Shown one piece after another: positions 30,242 through 42,100 of a stretch of DNA of 64,000 bases (positions are counted from its first letter, which is position 1; each line of letters opens with the position of its first letter). The DNA is from an uncultured Duodenibacillus sp. GTDB taxonomy: Bacteria > Pseudomonadota > Gammaproteobacteria > Burkholderiales > Burkholderiaceae_F. The DNA is taken from positions 20,823 to 84,822 of the forward strand of contig CALXQK010000002.1 in NCBI GenBank assembly GCA_944390745.1, given 5' to 3'. A program made the translations under genes and the position numbers. The notes under the pieces were generated by a model. That model was not told the origin of the DNA, did not search any database, and saw nothing but the letters and a program-made list of their open reading frames with translations.

Positions 30242-32128
30242 ATGACATCCAAGCAAAAGAAGATGCTCGTGCGCATCATTCTGGCGGCGGCGCTGCTTGT
30301 GGGCCTCGCATTTGCGCCGGTTGAGGGGTGGCTGCGCCTGGCGCTTTACATGGTGCCCTACCTGCTCGTCGGATACGACATCCTGCGCAAGGCCTTCAAG
30401 GGCATCCTCAACGGCCGCATCTTTGACGAGAACTTCCTCATGGCCGTGGCGACGGTGGGCGCCATTGCCATTGCGGTCTGCGACAACACGGGCGACTACA
30501 CCGAGGCCGTGGCCGTGATGCTCTTCTACCAGATCGGCGAATGGTTCCAGGCCTATGCCGTGGGCAAGAGCCGGCGCAACATCAGCGATCTGATGGACAT
30601 CCGCCCCGACTACGCCAACATTGAAAAGGACGGGGCGCTTGAGCGCGTCGATCCCGACACCGTTGAAAAGGGAACGGTGATCGTGGTGCAGCCCGGGGAA
30701 AAGGTGCCTCTCGACGGCGTCGTCGTCTCGGGCTCCTCGAGCCTCAACACGAGCGCGCTCACCGGCGAGAGCCTTCCGCGCAGCGTCGCCGAGGGCGATG
30801 AGATCATCAGCGGATGCATCAATCTCACGGGGCTTCTGAAGGTGCGCACCATCAAGCTCTTCGGCGAGTCGACCGTCTCGCAGATTCTCGAGCTTGTGGA
30901 AAACGCAAGTTCGCGCAAGTCGAAGTCCGAGGCCTTCATCACGCGCTTTGCGCGCGTCTACACGCCGATCGTGTTCTTCTCGGCGCTCGCCCTGGCCATT
31001 CTTCCGCCCCTGGTGCGCATGTTCCTGATGGATCTGCCCGCGGCCTGGGACGACTGGATCTACCGTGCGCTCGTCTTTCTCGTGATCAGCTGCCCGTGCG
31101 CGCTCGTCATCAGCATTCCGCTGTCGTTCTTCGCGGGCATCGGCGGCGCGAGCAAGGAGGGCATCCTCGTCAAGGGATCGAACTACCTTGAGGCGCTTTC
31201 TGAAACGAAGACCCTTGTCATGGACAAGACCGGCACGGTCACCGAGGGCGTCTTTGAGGTCTGCGCCGTGCACCACAACACGATCGACGAGGCGCGCCTC
31301 ATCGAGCTCACGGCTCTGGCTGAAAGCGCCTCCTCGCACCCGATCAGCAAGAGCCTGCAGCGCGCCTACGGCAAGGCGATCGACCGCAGCCGCGTGGCGG
31401 ACGTGCGCGAGCTCGCCGGCCAGGGCGTCGTCGCCAGAGTCGACGGGCACGAGGTTGCCGCGGGCAACGAAAAGCTCATGCGAAGCCTCTCGGTTGAGCC
31501 CGTCTCCTGCCGCTCGCCCGGCACCATCGTGCACGTGGCCGTCGACGGCGTCTACTGCGGACATATCGTGATCGCCGACCGGCTCAAGCCCAACGCCGTG
31601 CGCGCCATCGAGGCCATCAAGAGGGCGGGCGTTGAAAAGACCGTGATGCTCACGGGCGACAACCGCAAGACGGCTGAGGCCGTGGCCGCCGAGCTCGGCG
31701 TTGACGAGGTGCGCAGCGAGCTCATGCCCGTCGACAAGGTGTCGGCCGTCGAGAAGCTTCTCGCGGCAAGGGATCGCAAGGGCAAGCTGGCCTTCGTGGG
31801 CGACGGCATCAATGATGCGCCGGTGCTGCGCCGCGCCGATCTCGGCATCGCCATGGGCGCCATGGGGTCGGATGCGGCCATTGAGGCCGCCGACGTGGTG
31901 CTCATGGACGACGATCCGCTCAAGATCGCCAAGGGCATCCGCATTTCGCGCAAGTGCCTGCGCATCGTCAAGCAGAACATCGTCTTTGCCATCGGCATCA
32001 AGCTGCTGTGCCTGATTCTCGGCGCCCTGGGCCTGGCCAACATGTGGATGGCCATCTTTGCCGACGTGGGCGTGATGATTCTGGCGGTTCTCAACGCCAT
32101 CCGCGCGCTCTTCGTCAAGAACCTCTAG
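30242..32128 (+). CDS. P1B-type heavy-metal-translocating ATPase (Zn/Cd/Pb type)
   Basis: A 628-residue efflux ATPase of the inner membrane. In order: transmembrane helices, actuator motif TGES (about 174), ion-site motif SCPCALVISIP (about 282-292), phosphorylation site DKTGT (about 328), an HP nucleotide-binding motif (SSHPISKSL), TGDN and GDGINDAP. The CPC motif followed by S-x-P places it with ZntA/CadA-type Zn/Cd/Pb pumps rather than copper pumps. It has no cytoplasmic metal-binding domain before the first helix, unlike ZntA, and is about 100 residues shorter. The preceding HMA protein presumably fills that role. ArsR-type control is inferred from the divergent regulator. Confidence 0.93.
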   Translation: MTSKQKKMLVRIILAAALLVGLAFAPVEGWLRLALYMVPYLLVGYDILRKAFKGILNGRIFDENFLMAVATVGAIAIAVCDNTGDYTEAVAVMLFYQIGEWFQAYAVGKSRRNISDLMDIRPDYANIEKDGALERVDPDTVEKGTVIVVQPGEKVPLDGVVVSGSSSLNTSALTGESLPRSVAEGDEIISGCINLTGLLKVRTIKLFGESTVSQILELVENASSRKSKSEAFITRFARVYTPIVFFSALALAILPPLVRMFLMDLPAAWDDWIYRALVFLVISCPCALVISIPLSFFAGIGGASKEGILVKGSNYLEALSETKTLVMDKTGTVTEGVFEVCAVHHNTIDEARLIELTALAESASSHPISKSLQRAYGKAIDRSRVADVRELAGQGVVARVDGHEVAAGNEKLMRSLSVEPVSCRSPGTIVHVAVDGVYCGHIVIADRLKPNAVRAIEAIKRAGVEKTVMLTGDNRKTAEAVAAELGVDEVRSELMPVDKVSAVEKLLAARDRKGKLAFVGDGINDAPVLRRADLGIAMGAMGSDAAIEAADVVLMDDDPLKIAKGIRISRKCLRIVKQNIVFAIGIKLLCLILGALGLANMWMAIFADVGVMILAVLNAIRALFVKNL

Positions 32129-32203
32129 CGCGGGGTTCAGGCGCCCTGGCAAAAAAAAAGGCGCAGGGGTCATTGCCCGGCCCCCGGGCGCCGGCCAAAA
32201 AAA

Positions 32204-32250
32204 TGGGGAGGATTCCTTCGTGATGAATGGATCCTCCCCAGTTATTTTTT
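32204..32250. terminator. Bidirectional terminator between the ATPase and valS
   Basis: TGGGGAGGAT (32204-32213) and ATCCTCCCCA (32231-32240) pair. The + strand continues into GTTATTTTTT and the - strand into a run of T (from 32197-32203). Confidence 0.85.
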
Positions 32251-32278
32251 CCTCCGGCTTCAGCAGCCGGGGCCGGTG

Positions 32279-35125
32279 CTATGCCGCGGGAAGCTTGGCG
32301 AGCTGTGCGGTCACCTTCTCAAGCAGCGAGGAGAAGTTGGCCAGGCGCGTTCTTTCCTGCTCGACCACGGCCTGCGGGGCGCGCTCCACAAAGCGCGCAT
32401 TGCCGAGCTTGCCGTTGCACTTGGCAATCTCGCCCTCAAGGCGCTTGATCTCCTTGCCGAGGCGCTCGCGCTCGGCCGCGACGTCGATCTCGACCTTGAG
32501 CATGAGTTTGAAGTCGCGCACGATCGCCACGGGCGCAATGGCGCCCTCGTTGACTGCGTCGATGCTCTCGACGTGGTCGACCTCCGAGAGGCGTCCGAGG
32601 AAGGCGATGTAGTCCTTGACGGCGGCCACGACCGCGGCGTCGCCCTCAATCATCAGCGGCACGCGGGTTGAGGGCGAGAGCTGCATTTCGCCGCGCAGGT
32701 TGCGCACCGCATCGATCATCTCCTTGATGATGGCGGTCTTGGCGTCGGCGTCGGCCGACTCGGCCGAGGCGTCGACCTGCGGGTAGGGCGCGATCATGAC
32801 GCTCGTCTCCTCATCGGGAGCGCGCTTGGCCGCGCACACCGAGACCTTCTGCCAGAGCTCCTCGGTGATGAACGGAATGAGCGGGTGGGCCATGCGAAGC
32901 GTTGCCTCAAGAACCGTCGCGAGCGTATGGCGCGTGGCGCGGGCGGCCTCCTCATCGCCGCTGTTGAGCTGCACCTTGGAGAGCTCGAGGTACCAGTCGC
33001 AGAACTCGTTCCAGACGAAGCTGTAGATGGCGTTGGCGACGTTGTCGAGGCGGTACTCGGCAAAGCCGTCGTGCACGGCCTTGAGCGTGCGGTTGAACTC
33101 GCCGAGAATCCAGCGGTCGACGATCGAGAACTTCATCGGACGGCCGGCGTCGGCGCCGAGCCCGCAGTCGCGGCCCTCGATGTTCATGAGCACGAAACGC
33201 GTGGCGTTCCAGAGCTTGTTGCAGAAGTTGCGGTAGCCGCCGCAGCGCTTGATGTCGAAGTTGACGTTGCGCCCGAGCGTGGCGTAGGCGGCCATCGTGA
33301 AGCGAAGCGCGTCGGCGCCGTGCTGCGAGATGCCCTCGGGAAAGTTGCGCCGCGTCTTGGCCTCGACCTGCGGGGCCTTCTCGGGCTGGCGCAGGCCGCG
33401 GGTGTTCTTCTTGACGAGCGTCTCAAGGTCGCATCCGTCGATGATGTCGAGCGGATCGAGCGTGTTGCCCTCGCTCTTGCTCATCTTCTGGCCCTCGGCG
33501 TCGCGCACCAGCCCGTGGATGTAGACGTTCCTGAAGGGGGCGCGGCCGGTGAAGTGCTTGGTCATCATCACCATGCGCGCCACCCAGAAGAAGATGATGT
33601 CGTAGCCCGTCACGAGCACGCTCGAGGGAAGATAAAGGTCGTACGCAAGCTTGTCCTCGGGCCTGGGATCGGGGCCGCCCAGCGTTGAGAAGGGCACCAG
33701 GGCCGAGCTGAACCACGGGTCGAGCACGTCCTCGTCGCGCGTGAGCTTGACGCCGGCGCCGGCCTGCTGCTGGGCCTCCTCCTCGTTCATGGCGACGTAG
33801 ACATTGCCCTTTTCGTCGTACCAGGCCGGAATCTGATGACCCCACCAGAGCTGGCGGCTGATGCACCAGTCCTGGATGTTTTCAAGCCACTGGCGGTAGA
33901 CGCCCTGCCACTCCTTGGGGAAGATGTTCACCTCGCCCGAGGCGACGGCCTCAAGCCCCACCTCGGCAATGGACTTGCCCGGATAGCGCGTGCCCTCGGG
34001 GGCGGGCTTGCTCATGGCCATGTACCACTGCTCGGAGAGCATCGGCTCGACGATCTCGCCGGTGCGCGTCACGCGCGGCACCATGTGCTTGATGGGCTTG
34101 ATGCCCACAAGAAGTCCCAGCGCCTTGAGATCCTCGACGGCCGCCTTGCGGCACTCGTAGCGATCCATGCCGCGGTACTTCTCCGGGCAGTTCTCGTTCA
34201 TGTGCGCCGTCTTGGTGAGCACGTTGAGCATCTGCAGCTTGTGGCGGCGGCCGACCTCAAAGTCGTTGAAGTCGTGCGCCGGGGTGATCTTCACGCAGCC
34301 CGAGCCGAACTCGCGGTCGACGTACTCGTCGGCGATGATGGGAATCTCGCGGTCGGTCAGGGGCAGCTTGAGCATCTTTCCGATGAGATGCTCATAGCGC
34401 GGATCCTCGGGGTGCACGGCCACGGCCTGGTCGCCGAAGAGCGTCTCGGGGCGGGTCGTGGCCACCACGACGCCCTCGCTGCCGTCGGCGCCCGGATAGC
34501 GGATCTCCCAGAGAAAGCCGCTTGCCTCCTCGCTTTCAACCTCAAGGTCGCTCACCGCGCTTTGCAGCTTCGGGTCCCAGTTCACCAGGCGCAGGCCGCG
34601 GTAGATGAGGCCCTCGCGGTAAAGCGTCACGAACACCTTCTTGACGACCTCCGAGAGGTTGTCGTTCATCGTGAAGTAGAGCCGCTTCCAGTCGAGGCTG
34701 TCGCCGAGGCGGCGCATCTGGTTGAGAATCGTGCCGCCCGAGACCTTCTGCCAGTCCCAGATGCGGCGCAGAAACTCCTCGCGGCCGAGGTCGCGCTTGT
34801 CGATGCCCTCCTTCTGCAGCTGGCGCTCAACCACGATCTGCGTGGCGATGCCCGCATGGTCGGTGCCGGGCAGCCACAGCGTGTTGTCGCCCATCATGCG
34901 GTGGTAGCGCACCAGGGCGTCCATCACGGACTGGTTGAAGGCGTGCCCCATGTGCAGGATGCCCGTGATGTTGGGCGGGGGCAGCTGAATGGCAAAGCCC
35001 GGCTTGTTGGGGTCAAGACCCGCGTCGAAGTAGCCGCGCTTCTCCCAGATCGGGTACCAGCGCGCCTCGATGTCGGCGGGCTCAAAGCTCTTGGCTAATT
35101 CCTTGGTGTTGGTGGACTGGCTCAT
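32279..35125 (-). CDS. valS: Valine--tRNA ligase
   Basis: A 948-residue class I synthetase that charges tRNA-Val in the cytoplasm. The HIGH motif appears as HMGH (58-61) within [17 protein letters not shown], and the KMSKS loop is KMSKSEGN (about 547-554). The CP1 editing domain is present ([14 protein letters not shown]). The anticodon-binding region ([15 protein letters not shown]) follows, and the C-terminal coiled-coil arm ([21 protein letters not shown]...) ends the protein. Length fits ValRS (about 940-950). I choose ATG 35125 ([20 protein letters not shown]); the frame stays open another 119 codons upstream, but that part is not ValRS-like. It is divergent from recC. Confidence 0.97.
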   Translation of the reverse strand: MSQSTNTKELAKSFEPADIEARWYPIWEKRGYFDAGLDPNKPGFAIQLPPPNITGILHMGHAFNQSVMDALVRYHRMMGDNTLWLPGTDHAGIATQIVVERQLQKEGIDKRDLGREEFLRRIWDWQKVSGGTILNQMRRLGDSLDWKRLYFTMNDNLSEVVKKVFVTLYREGLIYRGLRLVNWDPKLQSAVSDLEVESEEASGFLWEIRYPGADGSEGVVVATTRPETLFGDQAVAVHPEDPRYEHLIGKMLKLPLTDREIPIIADEYVDREFGSGCVKITPAHDFNDFEVGRRHKLQMLNVLTKTAHMNENCPEKYRGMDRYECRKAAVEDLKALGLLVGIKPIKHMVPRVTRTGEIVEPMLSEQWYMAMSKPAPEGTRYPGKSIAEVGLEAVASGEVNIFPKEWQGVYRQWLENIQDWCISRQLWWGHQIPAWYDEKGNVYVAMNEEEAQQQAGAGVKLTRDEDVLDPWFSSALVPFSTLGGPDPRPEDKLAYDLYLPSSVLVTGYDIIFFWVARMVMMTKHFTGRAPFRNVYIHGLVRDAEGQKMSKSEGNTLDPLDIIDGCDLETLVKKNTRGLRQPEKAPQVEAKTRRNFPEGISQHGADALRFTMAAYATLGRNVNFDIKRCGGYRNFCNKLWNATRFVLMNIEGRDCGLGADAGRPMKFSIVDRWILGEFNRTLKAVHDGFAEYRLDNVANAIYSFVWNEFCDWYLELSKVQLNSGDEEAARATRHTLATVLEATLRMAHPLIPFITEELWQKVSVCAAKRAPDEETSVMIAPYPQVDASAESADADAKTAIIKEMIDAVRNLRGEMQLSPSTRVPLMIEGDAAVVAAVKDYIAFLGRLSEVDHVESIDAVNEGAIAPVAIVRDFKLMLKVEIDVAAERERLGKEIKRLEGEIAKCNGKLGNARFVERAPQAVVEQERTRLANFSSLLEKVTAQLAKLPAA

Positions 35126-35472
35126 GACAAAAATTGATCTCTCAAGGGCGGACGGCATCCCGGCCCTTCGCCCGGCTGGCAAAGAAAAAGAATTCCTGCG
35201 CGGAAAAAATGGGCGCGTCCCCCAGGGGCGCTCCCGGCCGCGTTCTGCGGTCGTATTTTCGCACGAAACGCCGTTGGCGGCGGCCGCTGGCCGCGGGGCG
35301 AGCCCTCTCGAAGCCGCAGGCTTTTTCGTAGAATGGTCCGCACGCATGGCAGGGGCCCATCGGCGTGAGAGCGCCCCGACTGCTTTTTGCGCCCTTTGTC
35401 TGATCACGCCGCCGTCCGCCCGGGAAACCCTCGGAAGGGCCCTGGGCCGGGCGGCTTTGCCGGAGCGCCGTC
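35126..35472. other. Divergent promoter region of valS and recC
   Basis: About 350 bases with no supportable gene. A small repeat TTTCG-CA-CGAAA lies near 35254. CGGAG at 35461-35465 is the likely ribosome binding site for recC. I see no T-box or other leader structure for valS. Confidence 0.4.
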
Positions 35473-38400
35473 TTGATTGCAACCTACTACAGCAACTCCT
35501 ACGAATTTCTGCGCAAGCTCCTGGGCGAACTCATCGCCGGCCGCAGGCGCGAGGGCGCGCACGGGCCCTTCTCGCGCGACCACATTCTGGTGCCGTCGGC
35601 GGCCGTGGCCGACGATCTCAGCATGCATCTGGCCCGGACGCTGGGCGTTTCAACGGGGCTGTGGCTTGACTATGTCGGGCGGTGGCTCTCGCGCTTTACG
35701 GATCGCGCGGGGTCGGCGCAGGGCACGTTTCTCGACGACCTTGACTGGATGATCCTTGCGCTTGTGCACGACGCCGAGTTTCTCAGCCGCCCCGAGTGCG
35801 CGCGCCTGAGGCACTTCGTCGAGGGCCAGACGCCCGCGGCGCTGTGCGCGTTCTCGCAGCGCCTTGCGCGCCTTTTTACGACCTACACCTCCTATCGGCT
35901 CGACTGGGTGATCGAGTGGATGGGAAACGACCCCGCGGCCTTTCACATCAAGGACAAAGAGTGGCGCCGCACCGAGGCGCGCGTGCTTGAGGCCCACCCG
36001 GACTACCGCTGGCAGCGCGCGATGTGGCGCGAGTTCAAGGAAAGGGTCTGGGGACTGGAAAAGGCCCCCTGGCCGGGCTGCGAGTACCTCGAGGGCGTGT
36101 CCGAAAAGTGGAGCGAGCTCCTGAAGCGCCGCATTGCGCCCGAGAGCCGCCCGCAGATGCACGTCTTTCTGCCCTCGGGGCTGCCGCCTCTGGCGCTGCC
36201 CTTCCTGCAGGCGCTCTCCAAGTCCCAGGACATCTTCATCTACTGCCTCAACCCGTCGTCGGCCTACTGGTTCGAGGCGCTGCCGCCGACGGCCTTCGAG
36301 AACTGGCCGCAGTCCTCGGAATCCTCGACGCTGGCCTATCTGCACCGCAACGCCGCAAGCACCCGCGCGCAGATCGAGCGGCTCTGGAACTTTTCCCTCG
36401 ACCCGGAGACGGGCGCCGAAGAGTTTTATGAAGACGACTGCACGGAGGTTCCCGAGCCCGGGCGTCCGGGGCTGCTGCGCGAGGCCGATCCCTTGCTTGA
36501 CGTCTCGCGCCTTCTGGAGCTTCGCGCAAGCGACGCCGCAGGCCAGAGCCAGACCATGGTCTACGTGAGGCCCGGGCGGCGCACCGTGCTCGGAGCCCTG
36601 CAGGAGGCGATTCTTGAAGACGACCTCGGGCGTCTTGCCGGCAGGCGCGAGGCTGACGACCATTCGATCACGATCGTCAAGGCGCCGAGCGCCGCCCGCG
36701 AGGTCGAGGGGCTTGCCGACTGGATTCAAAGCCTCATTGCGCGCACCGCGCAGGAGGGCAGCCCGATTGCGGCCGAGGACATCCTCGTGGTGACCCCCGA
36801 CATCAACGCCATGGCGCCGGTGATCAACGCCGTGCTGGAAAACCGCACCGGCAGGCAGGCGCTTGCCTACAGCATCGTCGGGCAGTCCGCGGGCGAGGTG
36901 AACTCCGCCGCGCAGGCCATTCTTGCCGCGGGGCGCTTTCTTGCCGGGCGCGCCGACCGGGAGTCCCTCGAGGCGCTGCTGCAGTACCCGATCACGACGG
37001 CAGGCCGCGGCGCGCATGGACTCGACCTGCAGACGGCAGGCGTCTGGCTTGCGGCGGCGGGCTATCGCTTCGGCATCAACGAGGCGCATGTCCGCGACCT
37101 GCTCGAGGAGGGGCTTGCGCGCCCCGAGGGCGGGCCCGGTGCTCCCTTTGACGGAACGCTTGAGCGTGCGCTTGAGCGGCTCAACCTCGGCGCCTTCATG
37201 CGCGGCGACGTGCGCGTCTCGCTTGCCGGGGCGTACGCCTCGCGCGGCACCGAGCTTGGAGGCTTTGCGCGGGTGGACGGCAGTGAAAACGCCGCCCTGC
37301 TCTCGTTTCTGCTCGGGCTCTGGGAGTCGCTTTCAGCCATGATTCCGGGGCGCGGCAGGCGAAGTCCCGCGGACTGGAAGGCCTGGACGCACACGCTCAT
37401 TCACACGCTCTTTCCCTGTGCCGAGGCAAGCGACGAGGTCTATGAATTCCGGGGCGTGGTCGATCGCATGGTCGAGGTGATGCAGCGCGTGCAGGGCGAG
37501 ACGCCCGTGGACTTTCAAAGCTTCTGGACGATGCTCTCGCTCAAGGTGCGCGACGAGAAGACGCCCGTGCGCAGCACCGGGCGCATCGTCTTTGCGCCGA
37601 TCGACGCCCTGCGCTGGCTGCCGCGGCGCGCCATCGCCGTGCTGGACCTAAACGAAGGCCCGAACTTTCCGGGCGTCAACCGAAGCGAGGAGTTCGACCT
37701 CATGCAGGCCGAGCTTGTCGACGAGCGCGGCCGCAGGCTCTCAACCCGCAGACGGGGCGATCGCGACAGCCGCGCCAACAACCGCAACGTCTTTTTCGAC
37801 CTCATCGTCTCGGCGCGCGAGTATTTCTACTGTTCCTACACGGCGGGCACCGGCCCGGTGGAAAAGAACCCCTCGGTGGTGCTCTCGGACTTGAAGCAGA
37901 CGCTTGCCCTCGGGCTGGGCGATATGGCCGCCGTCGACCGCGAGCTCACCGTGCGGCTTGCGCCGCAGGCCGCGGCGCCTGAAAGCTTTGACGCCGCGCT
38001 CGGCATGCTTCAAAGCCACGATGAGACGGCCGCCCGCGCGGTGAACGCCGCGCTTGCGGTCAACTACCTTGACGAGGCGGACGTCTTTTTAAACGAAGGC
38101 GTCGTGCAGGGGCTCGACGAAAACGAGGGCGCCCGCGCGGGACTGCGCGAAATCATCGAGTGCTTCACCGGCCCTGACGAGTGGCTCGTGCGCGCCGCAG
38201 GGCTTGATGCCGGAAGGCTGGAGGACGCGCCGGCTCCCCGGCTTGAGGCGGCCTTTAAAAGCAGTCTCGTCAACTCGGGCTTCATTCGAAGGACGCTTGC
38301 CGAGCTGCGCGCCGGGCGCACCGGCGAGGAGCTCATCACCGCGCTTGAGGATGACCCTTCCATGGGTCTGGGGGCGCTGCGCGGGCACGTCGTCAGGGAA

Positions 38401-39132
38401 AAAGTCAGCGCGCTTGAGATGGGCGTGAGCGAAATCGAGGCGCTCCTGGAGGGGACGATCTCGCGGCGCATGCCCTCGCAGACGGTCGAGTTTGCCCACG
38501 GGCGCTACCGGCGTCTGGCCCTTCCTGCCGCGACGGTGTATGAAAGAAGTGACGGAAGCCGCTTTACGGTGTTTGACTCGACTTCGAAGGCGGACCGGCG
38601 GCGCGCCCTGCTGAAGTTTCTTGCGCTTGGGTGCGTGCACGACGATGTGAGCGCCTGGGCGGCCGACTTCACCCAGGCTCCGAAGGTCGATGACTCGGGC
38701 GAACCCGTTCTCGAAGGGTTCTTGAGCTGCTGGCGCAGCCCCCGCGATGCGGGGCAGAGCAAGACGCCGCGGCGCGTGATGGAGCTTCTTTTGCAAATCT
38801 TTGAAAGGCAGGCGCTTGACTCCCCTGCGCTTGCGCAGCCCGAGAGGAATGGCCGGGGCGACGACTCCCCCAAGGGGCCCGATGACGGCGGCATACCGCT
38901 GTGGCTGGGGCGCGGCAACCGCGACGAGCTGCGCGAGCGCACGCAGCGGCTTTTTGAGAGCATTGATGCGCTTGCCGGGCTTTTTGAGGCGCCTGCGCCC
39001 GCCGATGGGGCAAAGGAAGCCAAGAAAGGACGCTCCGGCGCCAGGGGGGCGCCGGATCCGCAGTCGGTGCTCGGCGCCTTTGAACAGGCCGCCTCCGACA
39101 TTCTTGAAGCCCTGGGAGAGGCGCAATGCTGA
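35473..39132 (+). CDS. recC: Exodeoxyribonuclease V, gamma subunit
   Basis: A 1219-residue RecC subunit of the RecBCD helicase-nuclease, which processes double-strand ends and scans for Chi. The N-terminus ([20 protein letters not shown]) and the helicase-like fold ([69 protein letters not shown]) match the family order. The segment [31 protein letters not shown] is typical. It starts at TTG 35473 behind CGGAG. The stop overlaps recB by seven bases. A C-terminal insertion with basic and Ala/Gly residues (about 1165-1200) looks like a lineage-specific linker. Confidence 0.92.
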   Translation: MIATYYSNSYEFLRKLLGELIAGRRREGAHGPFSRDHILVPSAAVADDLSMHLARTLGVSTGLWLDYVGRWLSRFTDRAGSAQGTFLDDLDWMILALVHDAEFLSRPECARLRHFVEGQTPAALCAFSQRLARLFTTYTSYRLDWVIEWMGNDPAAFHIKDKEWRRTEARVLEAHPDYRWQRAMWREFKERVWGLEKAPWPGCEYLEGVSEKWSELLKRRIAPESRPQMHVFLPSGLPPLALPFLQALSKSQDIFIYCLNPSSAYWFEALPPTAFENWPQSSESSTLAYLHRNAASTRAQIERLWNFSLDPETGAEEFYEDDCTEVPEPGRPGLLREADPLLDVSRLLELRASDAAGQSQTMVYVRPGRRTVLGALQEAILEDDLGRLAGRREADDHSITIVKAPSAAREVEGLADWIQSLIARTAQEGSPIAAEDILVVTPDINAMAPVINAVLENRTGRQALAYSIVGQSAGEVNSAAQAILAAGRFLAGRADRESLEALLQYPITTAGRGAHGLDLQTAGVWLAAAGYRFGINEAHVRDLLEEGLARPEGGPGAPFDGTLERALERLNLGAFMRGDVRVSLAGAYASRGTELGGFARVDGSENAALLSFLLGLWESLSAMIPGRGRRSPADWKAWTHTLIHTLFPCAEASDEVYEFRGVVDRMVEVMQRVQGETPVDFQSFWTMLSLKVRDEKTPVRSTGRIVFAPIDALRWLPRRAIAVLDLNEGPNFPGVNRSEEFDLMQAELVDERGRRLSTRRRGDRDSRANNRNVFFDLIVSAREYFYCSYTAGTGPVEKNPSVVLSDLKQTLALGLGDMAAVDRELTVRLAPQAAAPESFDAALGMLQSHDETAARAVNAALAVNYLDEADVFLNEGVVQGLDENEGARAGLREIIECFTGPDEWLVRAAGLDAGRLEDAPAPRLEAAFKSSLVNSGFIRRTLAELRAGRTGEELITALEDDPSMGLGALRGHVVREKVSALEMGVSEIEALLEGTISRRMPSQTVEFAHGRYRRLALPAATVYERSDGSRFTVFDSTSKADRRRALLKFLALGCVHDDVSAWAADFTQAPKVDDSGEPVLEGFLSCWRSPRDAGQSKTPRRVMELLLQIFERQALDSPALAQPERNGRGDDSPKGPDDGGIPLWLGRGNRDELRERTQRLFESIDALAGLFEAPAPADGAKEAKKGRSGARGAPDPQSVLGAFEQAASDILEALGEAQC

Positions 39133-42100
39133 CCAAAAACGTGATGGACTTTGATCTTCGCACCTCGCCTCTGGCTGGACGCTGGCTTCTTGAGGCAAGC
39201 GCAGGCACGGGCAAGACCTATTCGCTTGAGCACATCGTGGCGCGGCTTCTCGTGGAGGAGGGCGCCTCGCTTGAGCGCATTCTGCTGGTGACCTTCACCA
39301 ACGCCGCCACCAATGAAATCAGCGAGCGCGTGCGGCAGCTTCTGCTTCGCATGCTCGCGCGCGCCGAGGGCGCGGCGGACGCGCTCTCCGACGCCCTTGA
39401 GGAGGACATGGTCGCGCAGTGGCGATCAGAGGGGCGCGACCTTGAGGCGATCTTTGCCCGCGCGCTTGCAAGCTTTGACGACGCCTCGATTCTGACGATT
39501 CACAAGTTCTGCCAGAAGATGCTGAGCGACTTCAGCTTCACGCGCGGGGGCGATGCGAGCGCAACCTTCGGCTCGACCGAGCAGCTGGCGCAGCAGGCCG
39601 TTGAGGAATTCATCCGCGAGAAGGCCCCGAGCCTGGCGCCGGAGGATGCCGCGCAGCTCGTGGCCTGGCAGTCGGATCTTGAGAAGCTCCTTGAAAAAGT
39701 CGTGCTCGCAGCGCCCGTTGTGGAGAAAATGGGTCTTGAGGCCGATTTTGAGCCCGCAGACGGCAAAAGGCGCAGGAAGGCGCAAAAGGTCGCCTCCGAG
39801 GCGCTTGCCGCGGTGCTGCGCGAGTTCATCGAGAAGGTGCCGGCCCGGTTTGAGGCGCTTGAGAAAAACGCCTCCGTCATGAGCTTCAACGGGCTTTTGA
39901 AAAAGACCTATGAACTTGTGCACGAGGATTCCGAGCTCGCCGCCAGAATTCGCGCGCGCTACGACGCCGTGCTCATTGATGAATTTCAGGACACCGACTC
40001 GGTGCAGTACGGCATCTTCAAGGAAATCTTCTTTCCCGACTCGGGGGAGAAGGGCGCGCGCTCGGTCTTTCTCGTGGGCGACCCCAAGCAGGCGATCTAC
40101 GGCTTTCGCAACGCCGAGCTTGAAACCTACATCGCTGCGCGCGACGAGATTCTCGCGCTGGGGGCCGGCAGCGGCGGCGTGCTGGCGCTGCGGAAGAACT
40201 TTCGCTCGGCCGCGCCCCTGGTTGCCTTTGTCAATGAGTTTTTCAACGACAGCCCAAAGGACGAGAACCTGCCCTCGGGCGGGCCGGGGGCCTTTCTTGC
40301 CGGCGAGATCGCCTTTGCGCCGAGTGAGGCCGCGGGCAGCGCCGCGCAGCTTGTTCGCCTTGTCGACGGGCGCCTTGAGCCGGTGCCCGCCGTGAGCATC
40401 TGGCTCAATCCTCCCGAGCAGGACGTCTCGGCAAAGGTGGACAAAAGCAAGCGCTTTGTCGCCGAAGACATCATCGAGCGCGAAAGCGACTGGATGGCGC
40501 GCGACATCTCGCAGCTTCTCGACAGCAGCCGCGGCGCGGTCTACGTGCGCAAGAAGGCCGTGGTCGACGGGCGCGAGGTCCGGGCCCGGAGGCTTTGCCC
40601 GGGCGACATCGTCATTTTGATTCCAAAGCGAAGCGCCGCCGAGCGCTACATCGAAAAGCTCGCGCACCGCGGCATTCGCGCCGTGCTCGACAGCAAGGAC
40701 GACGTCCTGAAGACGCCCGAGGCCTGCGAGATTCTGGCCGTGCTGCGCGCCATGCTCGCCGCAACGGACCGCAGGGTCGTCAACGCGGCGCGCGCCACGC
40801 GCATCTTCGGCAGAACGCTTCATGAAATCCGCGGCGACGAGCAGGCGGGCGTGCGCGACCGCGCGCTGCTTGAAGAGGCGCTCTCGCGCTGGAGTCTCTC
40901 GGGGCCGGCCGGTGCCTTCGGGCTCATCATGAAGTCGCTCGGCGTCGTCGAGCGCCTTCTGAAGGTGCGGCAGGGGCAGCGGGTGCTGCAAAACTACACG
41001 CACATCATCGAGGAGCTGCAGCAGAAGTTTCTGTCGCTTCGAGGCGCCCTCTCGACGCTGCAGTGGCTTGAGCAGGAGATGGACTCCACCGGCGAGGTTC
41101 CCGAAAATCGCGTGGTGCGCACCCTGGCCGACGCGCAGGCCGTGCGCCTGGTGACCATGCACTCAAGCAAGGGGCTTGAATATCCCGTGGTTTACCTTGC
41201 GCAGGCCGGGGGGCTCAAGGAGAGCTCGAAGGGTCCGCGCACTTTTTTCAAGGGGGAGATTGAGGGCGAGCAGGCCTGCATCATTGCGCCGGGGGGATTT
41301 GAAGGCGACGTCAAGGAGCGTTGCCAGAGCCGCGAGCGCATCGAAAAGGTGCGTCTTGCCTACGTTGCCATGACCCGCGCCTCCTCGCGCCTGGTGATGC
41401 CGCTTTTCTTCACCAACCCGACCAACGGCCACGTCACGGGCCTTGGCCACGCCTACCTGCGCTCGCTCATGCGCTGGACCGGCAAGGTGCCCTCGGGATA
41501 TGAGGCCGTCTGCAGGCAGGTGCGCGGCAGACTTGAGAGGGTTTGCAAGAGTGTCGAGAGCATCTTCATCGACAATTCGCAGGCGCTGGGCATCGATCCC
41601 GGGGATTTTGCCCGGGACGGACAGACGCCGGTTTTGTCGGAGGATTTTGCAGCCCCGGGCCGCATCATTGAAATCAGAACCGAGCCGCCCGAGGGCTCGG
41701 TGATTGCGGCGGCCGCACGCAGCGGGCGGTTTGAGGCGCTTGAAGCCCAGGGTCTGGCGCAGTCCTGGCGGCGATCAAGCTTTACGGCCATCGCCCGAAA
41801 ACTGGCGCACCCCGCCTCGGGCGCAGGCGACGAGTACGAGCCCGGGACTGATGCGCTTGACGCCATCGAGGCAAAGGTCGAGCGCGGCGCGGCTCTGGAG
41901 ATTGCGCCCGCTGACGCCGCTCCGCAGGCGGGCGCAGTCAGCCTCAGGCCCGAGGCGGCGGCATCGCTTCGCGGCGCAGGCGTGGGCGACTGGCTGCACC
42001 GCCAGCTGCAGGCGGCCTTCAACCTGGGCTCGATTCGCGCGCGCGCCGAGCGCCTTGCCGCTGCTCCTGGGCTTCTGGCGCAGGCCTACTTCATGACGGG

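Noticed and set aside
30179-32173. A 664-codon minus-strand frame opposite the P1B ATPase
   Set aside because: Same antisense effect; the plus-strand frame contains every P-type ATPase motif.
35126-35472. Upstream extension of valS by 119 codons
   Set aside because: The extension is Arg/Ala-rich and lacks ValRS character, and it would run through the recC promoter region. [16 protein letters not shown] is a normal ValRS start.
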